In this document: positions 6,461-11,688 of the stretch, piece after piece
Position numbering within the stretch: the stretch's first letter is position 1
How the letters are laid out: every line of letters begins with the position of its first letter
The notes under the pieces: model-generated
What the model was told of the DNA's origin: nothing
The model's input: only the letters and a program-made list of their open reading frames with translations
The model's database searches: none
Origin: an uncultured Pseudomonadota bacterium
Lineage (GTDB): Bacteria > Pseudomonadota > Gammaproteobacteria > Burkholderiales > Casimicrobiaceae
Reading direction: 5' to 3'
Length of the DNA: 11,688 bases
Assembly: GCA_937958295.1 (NCBI GenBank)
Contig: CALFEY010000407.1
Coordinates: 1-11,688, forward strand
Made by a program: the position numbers and the translations under genes

Positions 6461-7288
6461 ATGCTTTATCCCGAGCTCTTCAAGTCTTTCGAAGCGGTGC
6501 GCTGGTGTCTCGAGGACGACGTGCCGTGGTCCACGTTCGACGCCTCGCGTCTCACCGACGAGCAGGCGCGCACTATCAAGATGAACGCCATCACGGAGTG
6601 GGCGGCGCTGCCGGCCACCGAGATGTTCCTGCGCGACAACCGTAACGACAGCGACTTCTGCGCGTTCATGTCGATCTGGTTCTACGAGGAGCAAAAGCAC
6701 GCCGCGGCGCTCATCGAGTACCTGCACCGCTTCCGTCCCGACCTCGTCCCCACCGAAGAGGAGTTGCACGCGGTGCGCTTCGACTTCGACCCGGCCCCGC
6801 CGGCGGAAACCCTCATGCTGCACTTCTGCGGCGAAGTGCGCCTTAATCACTGGTACCGGTGTGCGGCGCAGTGGCACACCGAGCCGGTGATCCGCCGCAT
6901 CTACGAGCTCATCTCGCGCGACGAGGCGCGGCACGCCGGCGCCTACCTGCGGTTCATGAAGCGCGCGGTGGAGCGCGGCGGCGACGAGATCCGCCGTGCC
7001 TTCGCCAAGATCGGCCTCCTGATGGCGAGCTCCAGCCGCTCGCGCAAGCCCCTCCATCCCACCAATCTGCACGTGGCCCGGGAGCACTTCCCGCAGGACA
7101 CCGTGCAGAGCCGCTTGCCCGATCCGGAGTGGCTCGGCCACTGGCTCGACGAGCAGATCCGCTTCGACGCCGGCTGGGAAAAGCGCGTCGTGACGATGCT
7201 GCTGCGCAATCTGTCGTCGCTCCTGGGCGAGACCTTCCACTCGGTGCAGGACCTCAACCGCTACCGCAAGGCCATCCCCACGGCCTGA
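6461..7288 (+). CDS. Ferritin-like di-iron protein (possible oxidase/desaturase-like)
   Basis: A 275-residue, mostly helical protein with a full four-helix di-iron ligand set: E46 (in TEWAALPATE), E77-x-x-H80 (EEQKH), E125 (GEVRLNHWY) and E155-x-x-H158 (DEARH). The spacings (31, 48 and 30 residues) fit ferritin-like carboxylate di-iron folds such as bacterioferritin-type oxidases and soluble acyl-ACP desaturases. Its length is closer to the desaturase-like group than to storage ferritins. No signal peptide, so probably cytoplasmic. It begins 39 nt after the regulator stop, so the two are probably co-transcribed. The ATG has a poor Shine-Dalgarno (GGGAGG lies 21 bases away). The substrate is unknown. 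An O2-dependent step on acyl chains, or removal of iron or peroxide, would both suit the neighbourhood. Confidence 0.82.
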   Translation: MLYPELFKSFEAVRWCLEDDVPWSTFDASRLTDEQARTIKMNAITEWAALPATEMFLRDNRNDSDFCAFMSIWFYEEQKHAAALIEYLHRFRPDLVPTEEELHAVRFDFDPAPPAETLMLHFCGEVRLNHWYRCAAQWHTEPVIRRIYELISRDEARHAGAYLRFMKRAVERGGDEIRRAFAKIGLLMASSSRSRKPLHPTNLHVAREHFPQDTVQSRLPDPEWLGHWLDEQIRFDAGWEKRVVTMLLRNLSSLLGETFHSVQDLNRYRKAIPTA

Positions 7289-7305
7289 CGGGCGGCAGCA
7301 AAGCT

Positions 7306-7322
7306 TGCGGCCTGCGGCCGCA
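7306..7322 (+). terminator. Short GC hairpin after the di-iron gene (weak terminator candidate)
   Basis: TGCGGCC and GGCCGCA form a 7-bp perfect stem with a TGC loop, 18 nt past the di-iron gene stop. It is followed by GCGGTTTGT and not by a proper T run, so termination would be partial at best. A -10-like TATGAT (7331-7336) follows, just before the hydrolase ATG. Confidence 0.35.
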
Positions 7323-7344
7323 GCGGTTTGTATGATGGCGGTCC

Positions 7345-8268
7345 ATGTGGATCGCCATCTACTTCGCCACTGCCTTGTGCATCGGCACCGTGGGGTACAT
7401 CGCGTGGGCCGCGCACGCCGTGGGAACGGGTGCGGCGTGGTGGCCGTGGGTGGTGGGCTATCCGTTCGCCTATCTCCTCTTCCCGCTGTTCTTCACCACC
7501 CTGTGGATGTTCTTCGGTTGGCGCTGGCGCACCGTGCGGCCGGCCGCGGTAGAGCTCCGCTTCGCGGCGCGCGCGCGGATGTTCTTTCATGAGTTCGTGA
7601 GCCTCGCCCAGGCCCCGAAGATGATCCTGTACGCCCTGCTCATGCCCGACCCGCCGCCGGCACCGGCGGCCCTGCCGGTGCTGCTGCTGCACGGCATCGG
7701 CTGCAATGCCGCCGTGTGGACGACGATGCGCCGTCACCTCCAGGCCCAGAGGCTGGGCCCGGTCTACGCCCTCTCCTACGGCCCACCCTTCGCGCCCATC
7801 GAGACGTTCGCCGCGCAGGTGGCGGACAAGATCACGCAGATCCGGCGCGACACCGGTGCCGCGCAGGTCGTGATCGTGGGCCACAGCATGGGCGGCCTCG
7901 TTGCGCGCTCCTATCTGCGCGAGTTCGGACCGGCGCACGTGTGTCGCCTCGTGACCATCGGCACGCCGTTCGCGGGCAGCCGTCATGCCTGGCTCATGAG
8001 CGGTGCCCCGCTCGCGCAGATGCGTCCGGGCAGCACCTATCTGGCTGCGCTCACCGCCTTGCACGACCACGAGCGCGGAGTGCCCATCGTGTCGATCTGG
8101 TCGTGGCACGATTCGATGGTCACGCCGCAGACGTCGTCGCGGATGGGTGACACCGACATCGTGCTCGCCGGTGTCGCGCACAACGCGCTCCTGGGCGATG
8201 CGCAGGTAATCGCGCTCGTGGCCGAGCAGATCCGCCTCGCGCGGGCGGACACCGCGATCGCTGCCTGA
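7345..8268 (+). CDS. Membrane-anchored alpha/beta hydrolase (lipase/esterase-like)
   Basis: A 307-residue serine hydrolase with two N-terminal hydrophobic helices (about 3-24 and 34-58), so the catalytic domain is tethered to the inner membrane. The core has the oxyanion-loop HGIG (116-119), the nucleophile elbow GHSMGG with S181, the acid D256 in SWHDSMVTP and H279 in GVAHNALL, a complete triad. The pattern VVIVGHSMGGLVARSYL and GTPFAGS (206-212) resembles triacylglycerol lipases and PGAP1-like esterases. It follows the di-iron gene by 56 nt on the same strand and may be part of that transcript or read from its own start near 7343, which would make it nearly leaderless. No good Shine-Dalgarno is seen. 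Likely substrates are membrane or storage lipids. This is inferred. Confidence 0.88.
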   Translation: MWIAIYFATALCIGTVGYIAWAAHAVGTGAAWWPWVVGYPFAYLLFPLFFTTLWMFFGWRWRTVRPAAVELRFAARARMFFHEFVSLAQAPKMILYALLMPDPPPAPAALPVLLLHGIGCNAAVWTTMRRHLQAQRLGPVYALSYGPPFAPIETFAAQVADKITQIRRDTGAAQVVIVGHSMGGLVARSYLREFGPAHVCRLVTIGTPFAGSRHAWLMSGAPLAQMRPGSTYLAALTALHDHERGVPIVSIWSWHDSMVTPQTSSRMGDTDIVLAGVAHNALLGDAQVIALVAEQIRLARADTAIAA

Positions 8269-8272
8269 TCTC

Positions 8273-8295
8273 CCGCGGCGGCCCGACCGCCGCGG
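8273..8295. terminator. Strong GC hairpin between convergent genes
   Basis: CCGCGGCGG (8273-8281) and CCGCCGCGG (8287-8295) form a perfect 9-bp stem with a five-base loop. It fills most of the 31-nt gap between the hydrolase stop and the reductase stop. It lacks a T run on either strand, so it may act as a barrier or RNA 3' end stabiliser more than a classical intrinsic terminator. Confidence 0.5.
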
Positions 8296-8299
8296 CGCG

Positions 8300-10291
8300 T
8301 TACCAGTGGATCCCTTGCGTGAGCTGCGCGAAGGCCATCTGCTCGGGCGAGAGCTCCTGCCGGACCGCCTCCTCGCCCTTCTTGCCCTGCGCCGCGGCGG
8401 AGTCGGGGAACATGTTGAAGGCGGTGTTGAGCATGATCTGGGTCAGCTTGGGCGCGATCGCATGGCATACCGCGCCGAAGACCCCGAGGCGCGTGGCAAT
8501 GCGCACCGGCTTGTGCACGATGGCCTCCACCACGAGGTCGGCCGCCTCCTCCGGCGAGAGCGTGGGCACGTTCTCGTAGATCTTGGTGGGCGCGATCATC
8601 GGCGTGCGCACCAGCGGCATGTTGATGGTGGTGAAGTTGATGTTCTTGTCCGCGAGCTCGCTCGACGCGCACGCCGAGAAGGAGTCGAGCGCGGCCTTCG
8701 ATGCCACGTACGCCGAGAAGCGCGGCGCATTGGACAGCACCCCGATCGACGAGATGTTGATGATGTGCCCGCGCTTCTGCGCGAGCATGGTGGGCAGGAA
8801 GCCCATGATGAGGCGCAGCGAGCCGAAGTAATTGAGCTGCATCGTCCGCTCGAAATCGTGGAAGCGGTCGAAGGAGTTGACCACGCCGCGGCGGATGCTG
8901 CGTCCCGCATTGTTCACGAGGTAGTGGCAGGTGCCGTGCTCCTTCAGCACGCGCGCGACGAGCGCGTCGCACGAGGCGAGGTCGGCGACGTCGGCGGTGT
9001 ACATCCAGCAGGTGCCTCCCGCGGCATCGATCTCCTGCTTCGTCTCCACGAGCTTCTCCTCGCCCCGTGCGACCAGGATCACCTTGGCGCCGGCGCCCGC
9101 GAGCTTCAGCGCCGTGGCCTTGCCGATGCCCGACGACGCGCCGGTCACCACCACCACCTTGCCCTTGACGCGACCGGAGAGGCTGCGGTCGATGAAGAGG
9201 TCGGGATCGAGGTTGCGCTCCCAGTAGTCCCAGAGCTTGGGGGCATAGCTTGGCAGCGACGGCACGCTGATGCCCGAGCCCTTGAGCGCCTTTGCCGCCT
9301 CGCGGTTGTCGTAGCGCGTGGGCCAGTTGATGAACTGGAACACGTCCTTGGGGATGCCGAGGTCGGTCAGCACCGCACGGGTCATGCGCTTCACGGGCGA
9401 GAGAGAGCCGATGCCGTACAGCACCGGCGCCGGGATGAAGCCGAACATGCGCGCATTGAGGCGCATCGTCATCTGCGGCGCATGTCCGGCCTTGGCGAAG
9501 ATGTTGAGGACCTCGCCGATGCGATGGGGATGCGGGTCGGTCAGGTGGAAGCACTTGCCGTCGAGGCCCTTCTTGTGCGCGATGTGATCGAGCGCATCGG
9601 CCACGAAGTCCACCGGGACGATGTTGATGCGCCCGCCCTCGATGCCGATGGTGGGGACCCACGGCGGGAGGATGCTGCGCATCTTCTGGAGCAGCTTGAA
9701 GAAGTAATAGGGCCCGTCGACCTTGTCGATGTAGCCGGTCCTGGAGTCGCCGACCACGAATCCGGGACGGTAGATGCGGAACGGGATCGAGCAGTCGCGG
9801 CGCACCACCGCCTCGGAATCGTGCTTGGTGCGGAAGTAAGGGTGGTCGAGGTCCTCGGCCTCCTCGAACATGTCCTCGCGGAACACGCCGTCGTACAGGC
9901 CGGCCGCGGCGATCGAGCTCACATGATGGAAGCACCCGGCGTCGATGGCCTCGGCGAGCTCCACGGCGTTGCGCGTGCCGTCGACATTGGCCGCCTGCTG
10001 CGCCTCCGTCGATGCGTTGAGGTCGTAGATCGCGGCGAGGTGGAACACATGCGCGACCTTGCCCTTGAGCTTCTTCTGGTCGGCAGCGGACACGCCGAGG
10101 TGGGCCTTCGCGATGTCGCCCACGATGGGCATCACGTGCCGGGCGCCCTCGCCCCACTCCTCGCGCAGCGCATCGAGCTTGCCCTGCGATTCCTTGCGCA
10201 CGAGCACGTACACGGTCTTGCCGCGGGCTACGAGCTTGCGGACGAGAAATCGACCGATGAAGCCGGTCGCGCCGGTGACGAGATAGGCCAT
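8300..10291 (-). CDS. Two-domain SDR fatty acyl-CoA/aldehyde reductase-like protein
   Basis: A 663-residue fusion of two short-chain-dehydrogenase domains. The N-terminal extended SDR (about 1-330) has TGATGFIG (6-13), S125/S126 and Y152-x3-K156. The C-terminal classical SDR (about 375-625) has TGASSGIG (383-390), NNAG (460-463), S514/S515 and YVASK (Y528, K532). Both cofactor and catalytic sites look intact. Size and order match the long bacterial fatty acyl reductases, such as the roughly 660-residue Marinobacter enzyme that makes fatty alcohol for wax esters, and mycobacterial AcrA1-like proteins. The C-terminal domain is the Acr1-like part. Expected role: NAD(P)H-dependent reduction of acyl-CoA or fatty aldehyde to alcohol. 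Start ATG has a perfect AAGGAGG (10303-10297) five bases upstream. A wax-ester role is supported by the phasin, ACBP and WS/DGAT genes beside it; an unrelated SDR role remains possible. Confidence 0.85.
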   Translation of the reverse strand: MAYLVTGATGFIGRFLVRKLVARGKTVYVLVRKESQGKLDALREEWGEGARHVMPIVGDIAKAHLGVSAADQKKLKGKVAHVFHLAAIYDLNASTEAQQAANVDGTRNAVELAEAIDAGCFHHVSSIAAAGLYDGVFREDMFEEAEDLDHPYFRTKHDSEAVVRRDCSIPFRIYRPGFVVGDSRTGYIDKVDGPYYFFKLLQKMRSILPPWVPTIGIEGGRINIVPVDFVADALDHIAHKKGLDGKCFHLTDPHPHRIGEVLNIFAKAGHAPQMTMRLNARMFGFIPAPVLYGIGSLSPVKRMTRAVLTDLGIPKDVFQFINWPTRYDNREAAKALKGSGISVPSLPSYAPKLWDYWERNLDPDLFIDRSLSGRVKGKVVVVTGASSGIGKATALKLAGAGAKVILVARGEEKLVETKQEIDAAGGTCWMYTADVADLASCDALVARVLKEHGTCHYLVNNAGRSIRRGVVNSFDRFHDFERTMQLNYFGSLRLIMGFLPTMLAQKRGHIINISSIGVLSNAPRFSAYVASKAALDSFSACASSELADKNINFTTINMPLVRTPMIAPTKIYENVPTLSPEEAADLVVEAIVHKPVRIATRLGVFGAVCHAIAPKLTQIMLNTAFNMFPDSAAAQGKKGEEAVRQELSPEQMAFAQLTQGIHW

Positions 10292-10559
10292 CGCTTCCTC
10301 CTTGCGTCCACCGTGCCGGCACGCGGGCTCCGCGGGGGCGCGGCAGGCGCGGCCGGGGTGCGTTGGCGTGATGGAGTTGATCGGTTCGCCGGCCTGGTAC
10401 CGTCGGGCCGGCGCTGTGCGAAACGCGAGGCGATTGTACGCTCCGCGTTGCGCATTCGCGCGGGTCGGCGGGCGGCGCGCGCTTTAGTATGATTGCTCTA
10501 CGAGGCGCCCCCTAGAATCGGCGGTCGCCGACAGGCGCGACTCAAGCGAGGAGACGAGC
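10292..10559. promoter_or_regulatory. Divergent intergenic region between reductase and phasin
   Basis: A 268-bp non-coding gap that must contain promoters for both genes. For the reductase (minus) the best -10-like box is TACAAT (10438-10433), without a matching -35. For the phasin (plus) TATGAT (10488-10493) and TAGAAT (10512-10517) are candidate -10 boxes, also without good -35 partners. It includes the Shine-Dalgarno AAGGAGG of the reductase and the palindrome at 10312-10323. I see no RNA gene or conserved ORF here. Confidence 0.45.
10312..10323. repeat. 12-bp perfect palindrome in the reductase 5' leader
   Basis: CGTGCC/GGCACG is a perfect 12-bp inverted repeat eight bases upstream of the reductase Shine-Dalgarno. 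It could be an operator or fold in the mRNA leader near the ribosome site. Chance occurrence at this GC content cannot be ruled out. Confidence 0.4.
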
Positions 10560-11117
10560 ATGCTCAAGAAGGCGCGGGCCGCGATGGCCGACAACGACGG
10601 TGCGGAGGAATCCGCCGACAAGGCCAAGGACGTCTCGCAGCAGGTGCTCGATTCGTCGCGCAGCATCTGGCTCGCCGGGCTCGGGGCCTTCTCGCGCGCT
10701 CAGGCTGAAGGCATGCGGATGTTCGAAGGCCTCGTCAAGCAAGGCGAGGCGCTCGAGTCGAAAACCAGGCGGGCGGCGGTGGACACGGCGGCAGCCGCGT
10801 CCGGCGCGGCCAAGGCCAAGGTCAAGGAAATGAAGAGCGGCGTGGGCGGCACGTGGGACAAGCTCGAGCAGGTGTTCGAGGCACGCGTGGCACGCGCCCT
10901 GGCCAAGCTGGGCGTGCACACCCAAAGCGACGTCGAGCGGCTGACCGAGCGCGTGGACGCGCTGTCCGACGCCGTCAACGCGCTCATCAAGACGAAGGGC
11001 GGTGGCAAGGTCGCCGCCCCGGCGAAGCGGGCGGCCAAGCGCCGCAAGGCTGCCGTCGCCAAGCCCCAGGCGACGCCTGCCAAGCGCGCGCCGCGCAAGA
11101 AGGCCGCGGCGGCCTGA
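10560..11117 (+). CDS. Phasin family protein with histone-like Lys/Ala tail (PhaF/PhaI-like)
   Basis: A 185-residue granule-associated protein. The phasin core holds the hallmark SIWLAGLGAFSRAQAEG (35-51), a long amphipathic helix region to about 110, and the conserved ALAKLGVHTQSDVERL segment (113-128) leading into a heptad-like oligomerisation helix (128-143). Residues 145-185 form a basic tail of Lys/Arg/Ala/Pro repeats resembling the DNA-binding tail of PhaF. Phasins coat polyhydroxyalkanoate granules, and a PhaF-type tail can tie granules to the nucleoid for even segregation. Given the wax/TAG genes nearby, it may coat neutral-lipid droplets instead or as well. The ATG at 10560 has GAGGAG six bases upstream; a second ATG at 10584 is less well placed. 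A strong terminator follows at 11138. Confidence 0.92.
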   Translation: MLKKARAAMADNDGAEESADKAKDVSQQVLDSSRSIWLAGLGAFSRAQAEGMRMFEGLVKQGEALESKTRRAAVDTAAAASGAAKAKVKEMKSGVGGTWDKLEQVFEARVARALAKLGVHTQSDVERLTERVDALSDAVNALIKTKGGGKVAAPAKRAAKRRKAAVAKPQATPAKRAPRKKAAAA

Positions 11118-11137
11118 CGTCGGCGCCGTTGCAGCGA

Positions 11138-11161
11138 AAAGCCCGCCGAGTGGCGGGCTTT
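11138..11161. terminator. Bidirectional intrinsic terminator between phasin and ACBP genes
   Basis: AAAGCCCGCC, a four-base loop GAGT, then GGCGGGCTTT: a perfect 10-bp stem. On the plus strand it ends in TTTGTCGTTT, on the minus strand in TTTTCG. It lies 21 bp past the phasin stop and 31 bp past the ACBP stop, so it can end both convergent transcripts. Confidence 0.85.
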
Positions 11162-11192
11162 GTCGTTTCGAGCCACCCGTGCGGGCAGCCCC

Positions 11193-11468
11193 TCACTCGC
11201 GGTTGAGCTTGTCCACCTGCTTGATGTATTGGGTCATGGCCTCTTCCCGGCTCATGCCCTTCAGCTTGCCCCAGGCATCGTGCTTGGCGCCGCCCACGAA
11301 GTCGAAGCCGCCAGGACGCGCGCCCTTCACGTCGCCCTCGGTGGCCTGCTTGTAGTACGAATACAGCTTGAGCAGCGTGGCGTTGTCGGGCTTCTTCTTG
11401 GTCTGTTTGGCGGCTGCAGCGGCGGCTTCGAACTTGCTCGCGAGATCGTCCTTCTTCGCGGTGGCCAT
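11193..11468 (-). CDS. Acyl-CoA-binding protein
   Basis: A 91-residue protein matching the full length of the acyl-CoA-binding protein family. Visible landmarks: FEAAAAAAK (13-21), LLKLYSYYKQATEGD (32-46) with the YKQ ligand segment, RPGGFDF (51-57), AKHDAWGKLKG (61-71) and EEAMTQYIKQV (75-85). The Tyr and Lys residues that hold the CoA part are present. It is cytoplasmic and would bind and carry long-chain acyl-CoA. Shine-Dalgarno GGAGG lies eight bases before the ATG. It converges with the phasin and diverges from the wax ester synthase gene, so it could supply acyl-CoA to that enzyme or to the acyl reductase. ACBPs are patchy in bacteria, so its presence in this cluster is informative. Confidence 0.95.
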   Translation of the reverse strand: MATAKKDDLASKFEAAAAAAKQTKKKPDNATLLKLYSYYKQATEGDVKGARPGGFDFVGGAKHDAWGKLKGMSREEAMTQYIKQVDKLNRE

Positions 11469-11594
11469 GCGGGGTTCCTCCGAGGGCGGCAGGCGGCGCT
11501 TTTCGCGCGCGGGTTTCGTGCTACTTTAGCGCGATTGCAAAGCCGCGCGCAACGAACGCGAGCGCAATCTCACCCGCACTCCGCACAGACCTCG
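11469..11594. promoter_or_regulatory. Divergent promoter region between ACBP and wax ester synthase genes
   Basis: A 126-bp gap. On the minus strand TTGCGC and TAAAGT are separated by 18 bases (roughly 11520-11550), a plausible promoter for the ACBP gene. No equally good pair is visible for the plus-strand gene. No RNA structure stands out beyond GC-rich repeats of the type GCGCG. Confidence 0.4.
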
Positions 11595-11688
11595 ATGGCA
11601 GCCCCACGTCGCGTCAAGATGTCCGCGGTGGACACCGCGTGGCTGCGCATGGACCGTCCGCAGAATCTCATGATGATCTGCGGCATCC
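11595..11688 (+). CDS. Wax ester synthase/diacylglycerol acyltransferase (WS/DGAT), N-terminal fragment
   Basis: The first 31 codons of a gene that runs off the window. The peptide contains MSAVDTAWLRMDRPQN followed by LMMICGI. This is the N-terminal strand and helix of the WS/DGAT family (general form: S-x-x-D-x-x-W/F-L...P-M-x-I), in the version I associate with betaproteobacteria. The HHxxxDG active site lies beyond the window and cannot be checked. Two ATGs are possible (11595 and 11619); neither has a strong Shine-Dalgarno, and the homology starts at the second. The expected reaction is esterification of acyl-CoA with fatty alcohol or diacylglycerol, using the products of the neighbouring reductase and ACBP. 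Confidence 0.8.
   Translation, partial: MAAPRRVKMSAVDTAWLRMDRPQNLMMICGI

Noticed and set aside
8037..10322. Minus-strand open frame of about 761 codons overlapping the reductase and hydrolase genes
   Set aside because: It is a frame-shifted shadow of the reductase, with Arg/Pro/His-rich sequence and no recognisable domain over most of its length.
8306..10492. Very long plus-strand open frame (about 728 codons) opposite the acyl reductase
   Set aside because: Its Arg/His/Asp/Glu/Val-rich composition is typical of the antisense of a GC-rich gene. The minus-strand product has two intact SDR domains and a perfect Shine-Dalgarno.
1..11688. Mobile elements, tRNA/rRNA genes, CRISPR arrays, phage or toxin-antitoxin genes
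   Set aside because: I looked on both strands and saw no transposase motifs, terminal repeats, spaced direct repeats or RNA gene signatures; base and codon use appear even along the window.

Overview
The window is GC-rich, densely coding bacterial chromosome, and all the genes I recognise look proteobacterial. The best guess is a betaproteobacterium (Burkholderiales-like). The reasons are a phasin with a histone-like Lys/Ala tail, a DUF1365/Cfa-like/FAD-oxidoreductase operon next to a B12-type MerR regulator, and a wax-ester-synthase N-terminus of the type I associate with betaproteobacteria. The taxonomy is inference. I see no IS elements, tRNA, rRNA, CRISPR array or other sign of recent transfer. 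Window edges cut two genes: an MFS transporter on the left and a wax ester synthase/DGAT on the right.

Left half (1-4630, minus strand): a five-gene operon read right to left. It encodes an FAD-dependent oxidoreductase, a DUF1365 protein, a cyclopropane-fatty-acid-synthase-like methyltransferase, an exported chalcone-isomerase-like protein and a GPH-type MFS transporter. Every junction overlaps (ATGA, ATGA, 32 nt, GTGA), so the five proteins are translationally coupled. The methyltransferase keeps its SAM site but has changed two of the residues that hold the catalytic bicarbonate in true cyclopropane synthases. It may therefore methylate unsaturated acyl chains without closing a ring, as in furan or methyl-branched fatty acid pathways.

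Middle (4783-8268): an exported glutathione peroxidase (minus) diverges from a CarH/LitR-type MerR regulator (plus) that retains the full adenosylcobalamin photosensor signature. The two promoters overlap at their -10 boxes and are flanked by a perfect 8-bp inverted repeat, a plausible regulator site. The regulator is followed by a ferritin-like di-iron protein, 39 nt downstream, and then by a membrane-anchored alpha/beta hydrolase. Together with the operon to its left this looks like a light- and B12-responsive membrane-lipid modification and peroxide-defence module. The parts are known families; the wiring between them is inferred.

Right half (8300-11688): a neutral-lipid storage module. 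It contains a 663-residue two-domain fatty acyl reductase (minus), a phasin (plus), an acyl-CoA-binding protein (minus) and the first 31 codons of a wax ester synthase/diacylglycerol acyltransferase (plus). These would make the fatty alcohol, carry acyl-CoA, form the wax ester or triacylglycerol and coat the granule. The upstream hydrolase could in principle work on such lipids. Convergent pairs are separated by hairpins (8273-8295 and 11138-11161), the second being a good bidirectional terminator.
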